A DNA stretch of 64,000 bases. It comes from Holothuria scabra (Eukaryota; Echinodermata; Holothuroidea; Aspidochirotida; Holothuriidae). The stretch covers positions 50,068,879 to 50,132,878 of the forward strand of contig CM074187.1 of assembly GCA_037179385.1 (NCBI GenBank), given 5' to 3'. The first letter of the stretch is position 1; the number at the start of each line of letters is the position of its first letter. Shown one piece after another: positions 34,862 through 46,847 of this stretch. The notes under the pieces are model-generated. The model saw nothing but the letters and a program-made list of their open reading frames with translations. It made no database searches and was not told the origin of the DNA. The translations under genes were made by a program, and so were the position numbers.

Positions 34862-36395
34862 TGGACAGTCTTTTGTTTTTCTTTAACTTACTTTACAGCC
34901 TGTTGTCTCCTCAACAGTCCCATATTATCAAAATGTAATTGCATAAGTGGCATGAAAACTTTTCAAACTTTGCAATCTGCATGGTGAGTTCCTATTCAAG
35001 TTAACGTCAAGGTCAACACAACAGTCTGAAAAACAAAGGGAAATAAAGCATTCCTTGTCAATGTGAAGAAGTGATATGATCTCTGCTGCCCTCAATATCA
35101 CTTTGGAATACATTTCTAGTAATTTTATTTGCTGATATCTCGAGAAATAAATGCCCGATTTGAATTGGAATTTCACCACACTGAGTAGATTTAGTTCTTG
35201 TTTCACTTGTGAAATGTAATTTTTGCCTAAGCTTTCCCTTTAAGCCCCTCCTACAACTGTCTAAAATTTATCCTCATCCAGGTTGGAAACTGGGCCGTAA
35301 AACTCCATCTGACTTGTGTGATGATGACACTCGCAGTTTAACTATTGCGTAACATACTTGTCTCTGGAGGTGGTCCTGTTTCCAATTTATGGCAGTAAAT
35401 GTCATCACAGGGCTATAAATATCGCATCTGCTGATAAATTTGAGTCCCTGGTCGTCGTTCATAGTAAAGCTAATTAGATCTATGTAAAGAAGGACCAAAC
35501 AGCTCAAAATTGACGACGCCAATGGCTGCTACATAAACATTTTTTCGTCTCAGTTTATCCACGGTTGTCGATGGTGGTCAAATGTGTGAAGAATGTTTAC
35601 ACAAGTAATGTAAGGGATAGGACATTTCTTCAATCGATTTCTTTTATTAAAAGTACATTATTTGCAGTTGCAATGAACTATTACAACTTGTTCACGCCAT
35701 AAACTGCTTATTTTTTCTTTTGAAAAGTACTATATGCAGTGGCGGAACTATCAGGAGGTATTGGGGCCGCAGTCCTCCCTCAGTCCCGCCTATCCACCAA
35801 ACCCCCCCCCCCCTTTTGGCAGGGCAATTCCCAAATCAAGATCACATGCATAAGAGACTTGAGTGAACTTCAAGTCAAAAGATTCAAAATTATAATGAAA
35901 ATGAATTCTAACAGTTCAACTCCCATCTTCACAGGACTTTCTTGAGCCGAGATAAAAAAGTTGAAGTTTATTCAGTTCTTTCAGAAGAACAGTCACCCAA
36001 ACTTATTTTGAAGTAACAGCTAAATATCACAATTTTCTTCTTATTTCCTTCTTATTTCTCGTCAAAGTATCTTTCTTCGTATTTAGTGACTTCAAAAGTG
36101 CATATTCAAGGTCAGGGTGCCGATTTGATTTTCAAATTGGGGGACATCTCGCCTAATTTTTCTTCTGTCCTGGCAAGGTATCTACAGCGGCGTAGCTAGA
36201 GATATTTGCGGGAGTGGGATGGGAAAGTACTATCCAAATATTACGATTTTTAAGTGTGATCACCACTGTACAAGGGAGGTAATTTGCGGCGGGCGAAGCG
36301 CGCTGAATTTTTGCCCGTTTTTAAATATTTGAAATATCGATCTTGCATTGCAGAAAAGTTCGTCGGAGAGCCTCATTTGGTAAGTGTTGGACAAC
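34862..36395. other. Gene-free stretch with MITE fragments
   Basis: 35230-35282 is a MITE-1 end fragment ('taagcccctcctacaactgt'). 35283-35310 carries the 'gaaactgggccgtaaaactc' phrase that recurs near 42789, 56806, 57214 and 60864. 35857-35985 is one arm of the palindromic MITE of 5898-6438, and 35985-36115 is a MITE-2 fragment in reverse. 'gcagtggcggaactatcagg' (35736) and 'acagcggcgtagctag' (36185) are orphan hAT-type left ends. No gene. Confidence 0.5.
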
Positions 36396-36403
36396 ATTAT
36401 GTG

Positions 36404-38625
36404 CAGTGGCGTAGCTAGGATTTTTCCAGAGTGGGCAAAGGTATGAAATTTCCCCCAAACTTTTCCCGGTCAATGTGTGTCTATTTCATATAAAATATGT
36501 AAATTTACAAGTATAATAACATTACCATATCATTATGTAATATTACCTGCATTTTAATCTTAAAGTATAACATAGAGCAATTGGAAATAAAACTCTTTGT
36601 ATATTATTTTGGTCAACAATATCTGGTTTATTTGTATGTACCAACGCAGTGGCGTACGCAGGATTTCTCTGAAGGGGGAGGGGCATGCAGTATGGTCTAA
36701 GGGGAGGGATGTCCGGAAATTTTTTGACGTTTTAAGGAGCCTAGATGCAAAATGGTGCAAGATTTTCGACTTTGACAGGAACAGTGTTAAAAGTTGAATC
36801 GCGGTGGTTCATGAGGATAAAAATGAAACTTTTGTGTCTTTACTTGCATTCTTATGCCATTTAGGCATTTAATCATTTTTAGGAGTCAAAAAAGAGTATT
36901 GATCGGTATAGGATTTGTAGTTTTTCTTGGCCACAAAACGTTATTTTTTCATTAAGATTATCTAAGCGGAGCGCCACCATTGGTTGGCGTGGGGCACAGA
37001 ATTTCAAAAAATCAGACCTCAGATGGTCGGAAATATCATTTTCCAGACTTATACGAAGAATCTAACCAGTCGTTATCTTCTTTTGTCGTTTGCAATAAAA
37101 TGCTCCCTTCAAAATATGTTCGCAAACTGCAAAGTGATCAGCTAATTTGACCCCAAAAAGTAATTTTGCCCCAAAAAATGAGCGAAGCGCCACCATTGGT
37201 TGGCGTAGAACGTAAAGAAAATTTCGAAAAATCAGACCTCCAGATGGTCAAAAATAGCGCATTCATGCTCGAAAAGAGAATCTAAACATGTAGTCTTTAT
37301 TTTTATCGATGCCACCAGTGGGATACAGGGTCTAACTTTTAAGAAAAAATTGGAATTTGACAGAATTTGCCTATTTGTAGGAATTAAAAAAATTGGCATC
37401 ACTGAAGGACCTTGCAGAGACAATCCTTGCCCTTTTAAAATTTTTGAAAAGTTGGGTGTCCTTATATGTTATTTTTGAAGTAAAATTTGTGTTAGTAAAG
37501 TTTGACTACGTACTTTTAAGAACAAAGAAAAAATGGCATCTGCGAGGGGAGCATGGCCCAATGGTACCCCTTCGTACGTCACTAACAGGAGGCCTAATAG
37601 TGGTTCGATCACACAGGATATCCTGTTAGATTAGTTAGTTATTTAGTTAGATGGAGTTTAACGACACACCAACATGAATGTGTTATATAGTGTCACCAAG
37701 TTGGACAGTTACATTGTTGGGGTAATACTACCTAAAGAAGGGAAAAGTAAAAGTAAAAATGTAAAAACGGGGGGCTCAAATTCTACTAAAGAAGAAAGCA
37801 GCAAGACGGGAGTCATGTCAGAAATTTCTATAAAGTTTACTTTCCTTGAGAAAGCCAAGAATAAGCGAGGAATCAGTTTGTTCAAACAAGGTTTTCAGGT
37901 CGGGTACGGTGTAGTATTTCTGGCGAATGTGGAAATATTCATAGCAGTCAAGGAGAATATGACTGACTGTGACAGCACAATCACAAGGTGGATATCCTGT
38001 TAAAACAGCAGTCTGTTAAGTGCAGAAGGCTACAAGGTACTCATGGACCCGTTTATTGTTACACCCCAAGTGAGCAGATCAGAAAGCTATTTTCCCGAAC
38101 TAGGCAGATCTACGTTAGTGACTTGTCAGTTTTTACATCCTTTTACTGAATTCCCAAAGTGCACAACGCAGAGACTGTACAAGGGCAAAAGTTTGGGTTT
38201 ACAGCATTTCAGTGTTAGTTGTACTGTATCAGCTGTTGTTAAATTCCTGAATAAGAGCTTCCTGTGCACTGAAATGCACTGATCGTAACACCGGCAACCC
38301 CGCGGAGTGGACTCGGTTTGTTCACTCCCCCTTTAAGGCTTCACAAATGACTGTACAAGGAATATGCCTCACAGTCTGCTACGCAGGAAAAACACCCGCA
38401 CGTATACAAGAGAACATTCAATCTGCTACGCGACGAGGACATTTCTGTGGAACGCGAGTTATGTATGAGAAATGTGACACAATTCTTATTCCAACAAAAA
38501 TTTTGAGAAATTTTTGTTAGAACAAGAAAATTCATCAAATTTCCCCAGTTTCATCAAATTTCCCCCAAATTATTTTCCAGAGGGAACTTGTCCCCTTCCC
38601 CCTCCCCCCTGTAGCTACGCCGCTG
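36404..38625. mobile_element. hAT-like element, perfect 8-bp TSD
   Basis: Begins CAGTGGCGTAGCTAGGA and ends GTAGCTACGCCGCTG. Identical ATTATGTG octamers flank it at 36396-36403 and 38626-38633. The interior contains two copies of the core word ('gagcgccaccattggttggc' at about 36967 and 37187) with 'agatggtcggaaatatca'. A second left-end-like sequence, CAGTGGCGTACGCAGGA (36646), with 'cgtacgtcact' near 37580, suggests a nested relative. Two adjacent ORFs near its right end (37674-38003, 38043-38282) are unexplained. Confidence 0.85.
37674..38003 (+). other. Unrecognised 109-codon ORF
   Basis: The frame opens inside the host repeat that also flanks 27431-27746, so its first residues are repeat-derived. 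The middle is Lys/Ser-rich (KEGKSKSKNVKTGGS) and the end is moderately hydrophobic. A second open frame (38043-38282) follows after 39 bases in the same frame. No domain, no transposase signature, and it lies in a non-autonomous hAT-like element. Probably a decayed gene fragment or chance. Confidence 0.15.
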
Positions 38626-38633
38626 ATTATGTG

Positions 38634-39082
38634 GCAACAACGATCGTAAGTCGCCGCTCAATCCCAGGTTTGCCAATAGGAAATGTTAATTCTTCAGTAA
38701 TCTCCCAAATTAATTTTTCATGTCAAGGGTTTATATTGGGGAAAATTTGGAATTTCATGAAAGAAATTTATGGAAAGCACTTACCGGTACCGTTGTCAGT
38801 TGATGATCTGGTGTCACATATAGCAAATTGCCTATTCTGTTACTTCTAGAGCTCGGAAGAGTTTACCACACCACACTGAAGGTATGAGTGAGCCCTACTT
38901 GTGCTTGGGGATTGCGATTTGAATTTTGCTTTTTTGAAACAAATAATGATAAATAAGGAGCTTTTATTGGAGAGAATTCGGAATTTCATGAGTTGACAAA
39001 ACCACACAGTTGACTGGTTTCACAAGCTGACAAGTGGCAAATTTCCCAATTCTTCATTTTTCAGAGCCGCCTGCCCCCTGTT
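38634..39082. other. Gene-free stretch
   Basis: Two copies of a 'ttatattgg..gaattcggaatttcatga' phrase (38730, 38965) match phrases in the hAT interiors at 300-1215 and 28230-29090, so this is probably decayed element DNA. No gene. Confidence 0.4.
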
Positions 39083-39818
39083 ACTCTAAAAAATATTGGG
39101 CAAACATATGCCCAACTTTTTACCAACACTGGGTATATATGTGTCCTCCCAACAATTGGGCAAACTGTTGGGCAAATGGTGTTGGGCAATGCAACTACCC
39201 AGTATGTTGGGTGCTTGTTTGGATTTCAATATAACCATTATATAATTATATGATTTGGATAAGACGGAGATTTAACGAAGTACCCTAACACATACACGGT
39301 TTGTCCTCCAAGAGTGGTTGGGGGCACCATCAGCGACGATGCACTTGGTAAGTAAACAGTGAAGTGTGTAGTTTAAAGTAACAAAGTCCATCGCGAGCTT
39401 TGTATTTCTTCTCCCATTGATTACGTAGCAATGGTAACTTTTTTTTCTATGCGACCATTGCTCTTTAAGTACTCAGTTTCGTCCAGATTTTACTGCTTTC
39501 TACCGTTAGCTTTTTATTTACCAAATACAACCTTATTCAACCATGAGATCTTACAATGAACCACTTATATTACAATAATTATCTGTAAAACTTAATTAAC
39601 TGATCTTTAACTAGTCATCTAATTAAATTACGTTTTACCCAACCGTTGGGTACTTTAAAACTTGCCCAACACCTTTTTTTTTTACCAAGATTTTACCCAA
39701 CCTAATTTAACCAACATTATGGGTACAGTTGTTTACCCATTTGTTGGGCAATAATTTGCTCATGTTGGGCATTTTGTATTTTGCCCAACGCTTCTTACCT
39801 AACAGTTTTTAGAGTGTA
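39083..39818. mobile_element. Foldback-like element of 'ttgggcaaa' words
   Basis: The ends ACTCTAAAAAATATTGGGCA and the reverse complement of 'aacagtttttagagtgta' are inverted repeats. The left 130 bases are dense with TTGGGCAA/TTGCCCAA words and the right 190 bases hold the opposed words (AACCGTTGGGTA, TTGCCCAACACC, TTGCCCAACGC). Terminal ACTCTAAAAA followed by TGGG words also occurs in MITEs of fish and other animals, from my recollection of such sequences. Central 400 bases: no gene. Confidence 0.6.
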
Positions 39819-40376
39819 GATTCTATCCAGTCATGGAAGAACTTGTCAATTTCACCTTGAAACCATGCACTGATGTGCGTGGAGTTCACCTCAACCCACT
39901 AAGGCATACTATACCACTCATTAACAACCCATGAGGACTGGACGTCCTAATGTCTAGTCTTGCGAAAGTGGATGTAACTGTTCATGGCCTTTAAGGTGCA
40001 AAATTCTTTACAGAAACCGGCTTCTTCCCTATATTTCCCTTATGCGGGGCTGCTCTTGTATAAGTTTGGAAACTCCGTCTACGGTGACGAGGATCAAGCT
40101 GCTCGTCGCAACCCGAAAATAGTAGTCCCGCCAACTTTGTTGAATAAGTAGCTTGCAGGCGCGAATCCAGACATTCTAAAAAGGGGGCTGACTTATGAGA
40201 AAGCAGGGGGTGTGCGGGAGTTGCACCTCTAATTTCCAGTATGTTTTATTGTTGATGTGGCAAAAAGGAAGGGCTGAGACCGTGAAAGTGCCACCCCCTT
40301 GAATCCGCGCCTGGCCTGGGTTGCATTTTTAAAATCATTCTAGTCCGGGTTCGTGTTGAACCTTTTTTGAAATGCA
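39819..40376. other. Gene-free stretch
   Basis: Unique-looking sequence with no gene and no bounded repeat visible to me. 'agggggctgacttatgagaa' near 40182 recalls the G-rich edge of hAT-type elements, but no inverted partner is present. Confidence 0.35.
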
Positions 40377-40385
40377 CGATTCTCT

Positions 40386-40728
40386 GGGTGTCTACAAAAC
40401 TAAGATCTAAGACCTAAGACCTGCAAAACTAAGACCCGACCAGCTGCAAAACTAAGACCCCACAGCAAAACTAAGACCCGACCAACTGCAAAACTAAGAC
40501 CCCACTGCAAAACTAAGACCCGACCAGCTGCAAAACTAAGACCCCACTGCAAAACTAAGACCCGACCAACTGCAAAACTAAGACCCCACTGTAAAACTAA
40601 GACCCGACCAGCTGCAAAACTAAGACCCGACCAGCTGCAAAACTAAGACCCGACCAGCTGCAAAACTAAGACCCCACTGCAAAACTAAGACCCGACCAAC
40701 TGCAAAACTAAGACCCCACTGCAAAACT
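40386..40728 (+). repeat. Left arm word array (AAAACTAAGACC)
   Basis: About 16 copies of AAAACTAAGACC arranged as alternating 23- and 19-base units. It begins with 'ctaagacctaagacctgc' degenerate words next to the terminus and ends at 'gcaaaactatttattc'. The spacer words GACCAGCT, GACCAACT and CACT are limited to a few types. Confidence 0.9.
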
Positions 40729-43607
40729 ATTTATTCATTTGTTATAGTAGGGTGCACTTTGTCCATTTTGTTATGTCACTTTATGATGGATATCAATAAA
40801 TTTTACCAAACCAGGCCTTACCTAACTACTCGTTATTTTTTCAAAAAAGTTTCATAGTTTTGAGAAATAATTCACTGAAAAAAAAAACATTCATTTTATG
40901 AGATTTTATACTATATCTGAGCTAAACTTTCTATGTGAGTTGATAAGTCTTTCACTTGGTCAATGAAGAAGATGTAACACAGTGCATTGGACCACCTAGC
41001 ACCACCAAGCACACAGGTGGGGAGGATCTTCATAAAGGATGACATGGTCATGCGCATAAATCGAGCACACCTCTGTGCAGACATGCTGTCAACATTCATG
41101 GTCCTCAAATGAAGGCATCCTGTGAAATGTGAGTCCATGGTCATGTAGTTTGGTTGAACTGAAAACTTGTCATTACTACATTCAGTTATGTGACTGGTTG
41201 GACAAACTCACCGGGGAATTAATCTCCAAAAATTTGGCAACACTAAAGACTTGTAACAATGACTGTCTCCACTTAAAAAAGAAGGGCCACATTATTCAAG
41301 TAATAGATTATGTTAAGTTATAACTCTGTTTGGAATGTGATTAAAGAAAAGGTCGATAATGATCTCTCTTTCTGTGATGTCATCATTTTGAGCATGAAAA
41401 TTAGATAAACTGAAACGTATTCAGGATTTTGGACAGTTTATTTTTCTATGCAACATACATATTCCGTCTCAAAGTTCTGCGGCTACTGGTTCAATCAGCT
41501 AGTCTGAGTGGACACCTTTTGGTCTCAGTCTTGGAAATGCTAGTCTATTGTGATACTACAACACTGCCACAGAAATGGGCACGCTGCTCACCACCAGAGC
41601 AGCAGTATTGAAACCGTGGTCATGCATGGTGTACTGTATGTGTGACCAAATGTGACAGCTAGAAAATCATAAAGACACAAATCATTTCTTCCAACCATTG
41701 TTTATTTTCATAAGTATGTTACATATATTTATCTAGCAAAGGATGATTTAAAAGAGTCAACCGAATGTTCACCTTCGTATATCACTACCATATCAGTTTC
41801 TTTTTACGTTTCTTCCATTTTACTTCCATTATACTGAGCGTCGGAACATTTACTGCACTAGGCTGCAAGCGCTGCATGCATATGAGATCCAGCCCCGCAG
41901 TCCTAAGCCAAATTTATTTTTAAGGAAGATACTGCATTCTTGTGAAATTTTCATTGATTTCCTATGGTCGGTTCTCAAGATATTGACAATTGAACTAGAA
42001 TTTTTTATAAACAATGAGCTTAAAGAGCCAAACCTCTCATCCTCATCAGCTCTTTGATTGACAGCTAATTCAAACAATGCAGAGTACCAAAGCTTGTGTT
42101 ACACAGCATGAACGACTGAGAGTGTTTTGATTACATAAATTGAGTTTTTCTATACTCACCTTGAAGAAATACACTGAGATTGTATGTGGACGAGAATGAA
42201 GTTCAGACAACTGTGGGAGGGCTTAAATAAAGAAGGTAAGGAGAATTGGTACTGTTTGGGGTGAGAGAACTGGACCTTTAAAGAAAGTAGGTATGAGGTC
42301 ATGGATTCACATTGTTGGTCAATGTTTTGTGTCTATTTATAATTCACCAACAATTTAATGCAGCTTTAATAATTCTGATATCTTGATACCATAAGGGCCG
42401 GCATTCTGAGCAGTGCAATTAAAAAAAATCATGTGTCTTAGGAGAAAGATTTCATCCTTAACCAATTCAAGGTCAAAGCCTATAGTTCAGATGCATATAT
42501 CTTACAATCGTTCTTTCTGTAAAGTTTATATTACGGAGAATTCAAGAATGCAGGATGAAGAAAAACCAAGGTCAAACTAATATAGGAAGAAAAGAAAGGA
42601 AAACAATGCATTGGCCAACAATATGAATCCATGACTGCTATATTAATTCAAGGTCACTTTTTTATACAAAATGTGTCAACTTTAGTAGCTAAATCATGAG
42701 AACTGAACATCAGGGGGAAAGGAATGCAAGTTTCACCAGAGTGATTAGAATATGTTCCTGCTCGATTTGAACCAATTGGTGGGAAACTGGGCCATGAAAG
42801 TTTATCCATCCAGCCGGCCGATCGACCGACTGACCGACCCACCCACTACGGTAACTACCTTTAACGTACCAAAAATAATTTTGGCCCTGGACCGTATCTT
42901 TTACGGCATATTTTTTTAAGGCACTACATTGCAATACTGACAAGAAATTCGGGCAGGATTTCCATCTGACCTTGTGAGTTTTTATACAGATTGAAACATT
43001 TTCCATATCTTGTTGGAAATAACCTCAAACTTGCAATCCATCTGTAAAAATATATGATTTGGATTGCATTCATACTAAATTTGTGACTTCACATTGACAG
43101 CAAGTTTGTATCTCACTACCGCATGTGCTATGTTTGATAAAAGTCTGCTGCCAGTGTAACATCATAAATCACTTAATTGATGTAGTGTAAATACGGATTT
43201 AGGTGTTCATCAACTGCTTTAATTATTATTACACATGATACCAACCCCATGTTTACGTGAAACTTACAGTATATTTCTTCCATGTGAGATTAGGAGGCTT
43301 GCTCCTGTTAAAAACCTTAATTAACGGTATGCTTTATCTGATGCTCAAACTTCTAATGTGACTCGCACCCTTTTAGCTCCTAACATTTCACACATTATCT
43401 TATCACACTATGCTGGTCTAGTCACAGTGGCATAACCAGACTTTTTGATTCGGGATGGGGGGGGGGGGGGCTGAGGGGGGCGGCTAAGGTTGATGTGGGG
43501 GGCAAGCAGGAATAACACTATCTATGCCAAGCGCCACCATCGGTTGGCGCGTAGCTTGCAGAAAGGATCTTTGCTAAAATGCCCCTCGGATTGTAGGAAA
43601 TAGTTAG
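40729..43607. other. Interior of the foldback element
   Basis: Apart from the MITE-1 copy and a G-rich hAT-type fragment starting CAGTGGCATAACCAG (43428), with the 'gcgccaccatcggttggcgc' core at 43532, I see no repeat. ORFs at 40911-41144 (minus) and 41129-41323 are short, and neither shows a DDE, RNase-H or zinc-binding pattern. If this class is mobile, the transposase must come from elsewhere. Confidence 0.4.
42020..42281. mobile_element. MITE-1 copy inside the foldback element
   Basis: Begins TTAAAGAGCCAAACCTCTCA and ends GGGGTGAGAGAACTGGACCTTTAA (given here in two parts: 'ggggtgagagaac', 'tggacctttaa'). It has a short internal deletion near the left end relative to 51161-51469. The ordered phrases 'ctttgattgacagctaattc', 'atgcagagtacc' and 'gagagtgttttgatta' define the family best. 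Confidence 0.7.
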
Positions 43608-44200
43608 TTTTGCAGTTGGTCGGGTCTTAGTTTTGCAGTGGGGTCTTAGTTTTGCAGTTGGTCGGGTCTTAGTTTTGCAGTGGGGTCTTAGTTTTGCAGT
43701 TGGTCGGGTCTTAGTTTTGCAGTGGGGTCTTAGTTTTGCAGCTGGTCGGGTCTTAGTTTTGCAGTGGGGTCTTAGTTTTGCAGCTGGTTGGGTCTTAGTT
43801 TTGCAGTGAGGTCTTAGTTTTGCAGTTGGTCGGGTCTTAGTTTTGCAGTGGGGTCTTAGTTTTGCAGTTGGTCGGGTCTTAGTTTTGCAGTGGGGTCTTA
43901 GTTTTGCAGTTGGTCAGGTCTTAGTTTTGCAGTGGGGTCTTAGTTTTGCAGTTGGTCGGGTCTTAGTTTTGCAGTTGGTCGGGTCTTAGTTTTGCAGTGC
44001 GGTCTTAGTTTTGCAGCTGGTCGGGTCTTAGTTTTGCAGTGGGGTCTTAGTTTTGCAGTTGGTTGGGTCTTAGTTTTGCAGTGGGGTCTTAGTTTTGCAG
44101 TTGGTCGGGTCTTAGTTTTGCAGTGGGGTCTTAGTTTTGCAGTTGGTCGGGTCTTAGTTTTGCAGGTCTTAGGTCTTAGATCTTAGTTTTATAGACACCC
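43608..44200 (-). repeat. Right arm word array (GGTCTTAGTTTTGC)
   Basis: The reverse complement of the left arm, with roughly 28 words and the same 23/19-base alternation (AGTTGGTC against AGTGGG spacers). Unequal copy number between arms (about 16 against 28) shows that expansion continued after insertion. A 64-codon open frame here (LQWGLSFAVGRVLV repeats) is a repeat shadow. Confidence 0.9.
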
Positions 44201-44209
44201 CGATTCTCT

Positions 44210-44697
44210 TTGGTTTTCCCCCAATATTTTTCCCTCGACTATACGGTCACACACATCGCTCAAATGCCTCTATCAAGTTTAGTAATTTGACTACCAAGAA
44301 CCGTATTTTAGAGGCTCTGGGACTAACGCAGCGCGTCATTCCCACTTTTCAATTAGATTTGATAAAACGGCTGGGCAGGTTATTCTAAACAACAGAATTT
44401 GTTCCTAGGTGATCGACGACGCATAACTTACAGAAAATAGAAATTTTATTGTTCAAGAAATTCAGAAATTTAAGTATGGTCTGTTGATATTTACTGTTTC
44501 AATTGTGTCATGAAGTGAAAATGTATTATTCAGGTCAGGTCTTTCATTATACAATGGATGTCTTAATCTTGATTTAAGAATCTGTTGAGTTACAGGATTA
44601 AATTTATAGGCCAGACTTAGGCTAGGCTAGTCTTCTACTTTAGCCTAACAATAACTCAGAGACTAACGTTAGGCCTAGGCGAATACAGTGTCATTCC
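44210..44697. other. Gene-free stretch
   Basis: Short ordinary AT-rich DNA with several 'taggcct' words (44609-44685). No gene or bounded element seen. Confidence 0.35.
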
Positions 44698-46847
44698 GCC
44701 ACCCTGCATCGGTTCATTCCGCCACAAGTTTCGCACCTTTACGCCATGGCGGAAAGGTGACAAACCTATGGCGGAAATGCACTTTTTAAAAATCTTTGAA
44801 ATAAGAGGAATTGCTGTCATTGCAACTACCAAAACAGTTCGTGGAAAAGATTTAATGGAAGTGCAAAGAAGTAAGAACTTTGAGTAGAATTAACAAATAA
44901 AGTGTACGTTACTTATGAATGGATTTGATTGTAGGCAGTTGGGAAAAAGGTTAGGCCTAGGCCTAATCCTTTTAAATGTATGAACCGTGGCTGAATAATG
45001 GCGTAAGACTTGTAAAGCAAAAATATCAACTTACATAATCACACATCCACACGTGTGTACATGATGTATACTCAGTGTACCGTTGAGTGCGCACCTAAGA
45101 GTTGTGTCATTTCAAGGTTTTTACACGTTATGTTAATGCAGATGCGCACTCGACGGGCCCGCGCACTCGACGGTCGCCCCATCATATAGGGGATTACTGT
45201 TCTCATTGTACTCAATAGGGAAGTAAGTATTCATTGACACTGACCACTATTTTAATCCATAACTAATCGGGTAAAGTGATTTTACATCTTTCATTCCACC
45301 ATGAAGCACCAATCAATAATGCTTGCAACAAATTTCTAAACTCCATTCATCCATGTGCCTCCGGTCTGGTAAGTTCCAACCTATCCTACCTTCCACAGAA
45401 TAATGTGCTCATTCCACCATAGAAAAAGTGCCTTTCCGCCACGGCGGAATGGCACTTTTTCTACAGCGGAATGAGTGCATTTTCTATGGCGGAAAGTATC
45501 GGTGGCGGAATGGCACAGACCCTGGCCTAAGCTAGCTAACTTAACAATTATACTAGGCTTATCATGAGTCGATCACCTAATAAAGTTCATTACCACAAAA
45601 ATATGAAAACATCGACAAAAATCGATAAAACTTGACAGTAATATTTTGTAATATGTCTTCACCTTTGTGCTGTATTTTGGTGTTATTTGGACTGAGTAAT
45701 CTTTAGAAAATGAATCTTGAAATGTAGGAGGCAGTGCACCTAGCAATGCTTATGAAGTAATCTTGAGTCGATCACTTCATAAAACAAACAAATAAAATCC
45801 TTCAAATTACTACATTTAGGGCCAGATTTTGACATAATGAAACAGAACAATCTCCTTTCTATCAGAATTCTTACTTAAAACTTAATAAAAGACATTCTCA
45901 TCATCATATTTACTGATTTTTGCAAATTTCTGCTTCACACTTTTGCTGAAACTTGAAAATCTGGCCATGACTAACATTTTTGCTTTAAAAATCAAAAACA
46001 TAAAAAATAATTGTTTTTGATGTTGTTTGAAGAATTTGCATCTCAGGTTATTCTAGCATCGCAATCACATCACACCTACTCACTGCAATGGCGTTTAGAA
46101 GGCAGTGATCAACTCATGATAGTAATTGACTCATGATAACTTACTATACATTACTAATACTAAGGCAGGCCCACATGTGAACGGAAACTATCCTAGGCTA
46201 GGCTAGTGTCATTCCGATGTTGGTACATTTGATGCAATGGGGCTCAATTTCTATTTTTGACATATTTTAAGCTGTTGTCATTTTTTTCTAGAGTTTCTAT
46301 TATAAAATGTGTTCATTACAAGGACAAAGAACCCAGATGGCCCTTTTTGTAGTCAGTGACCGACTCAAGGTACTGACCGACTCAGGATACAGTCACTATA
46401 CATGTACGGGACAGTGGATAGAAAAGTGTTCATTGCCAGTGATCACAGTTTAATGTATAATAGGCTTAGGCTAGTCTGTTTCATTCAAGTGGAAAGGGGC
46501 TGATTAACAATGCATTCAATAACCCTTTAAAGCTCCATTCAGCCCTGTTCCTATAATTGATAGCCTAGGCCTAAGTCTGGTAAGTTCCAACCTATAGTGA
46601 TTGATCTTGAGTTAGTCACTCAGTACCTTGATTCAGTCACTACATTCAAAATATATGGCACATACACAATGTACGACACATATTAATTGGCCAACTCATG
46701 TTTAAAACATATCCTATCTTACATTCCACAAATACCTGTCCATTCCTCCATAGCAATAGTACTTTACCGCTATGGGGGAAAGGCATGTTTTCTATGGCGG
46801 AATGAACACATTTTGTGTGACGCAAAGTACCTATGGCGGAATGACAC
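44698..46847. mobile_element. Foldback-like locus of 'cattccgccaca' words
   Basis: The outer ends are inverted repeats: GTGTCATTCCGCCA at 44698 and GGCGGAATGACAC ending at 46847. Additional opposed words ('ttccgccacggcggaatggc', 'tatggcggaaag') cluster at 44700-44790, 45400-45530 and 46745-46850. A strong hairpin lies at about 45420-45465 (AGAAAAAGTGCC...GGCACTTTTTCT). A second word, 'cttgagtcgatcac' or 'gtcagtgaccgactcaagg', is opposed at 45560-45780 against 46100-46140 and at 46350-46395 against 46600-46645. It may be two or more nested elements (44698-45527 and 46207-46847). No TSD found and no gene. Confidence 0.55.

Larger units (their letters stand above)
40386..44200. mobile_element. 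GGGTGTCT foldback element, perfect 9-bp TSD
   Basis: Begins GGGTGTCTACAAAACTAAG and ends CTTAGTTTTATAGACACCC. The left arm (40386-40728) alternates a 23-base unit (GCAAAACTAAGACCCGACCA plus RCT) and a 19-base unit (GCAAAACTAAGACCCCACT). The right arm (about 43608-44200) is the longer, reverse-complement array. The identical 9-mer CGATTCTCT flanks both sides (40377-40385 and 44201-44209), which fixes the ends. The interior (2.9 kb) contains a MITE-1 (42020-42281) and a one-ended hAT fragment (43428-43600) but no transposase I recognise. A 9-bp TSD is typical of Mutator-like elements; assignment to that superfamily is inference. Confidence 0.85.

Noticed and set aside
36646..37590. Nested hAT-like element between CAGTGGCGTACG and CGTACGTCACT
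   Set aside because: The flanking octamers do not match as a TSD, so I could not support the boundaries and only mention it within the larger element.
40386..40728. CRISPR-like array of direct repeats with short spacers
   Set aside because: Spacers are only 7-11 bases and of a few repeating types, the array has an inverted partner at 43608-44200, and the DNA is eukaryotic. It is a transposon arm.
43992..44186. 64-residue ORF with LQWGLSFAVGRVLV repeats (transmembrane-looking)
   Set aside because: It is the translation of the right arm word array; period and content are set entirely by the DNA repeat.
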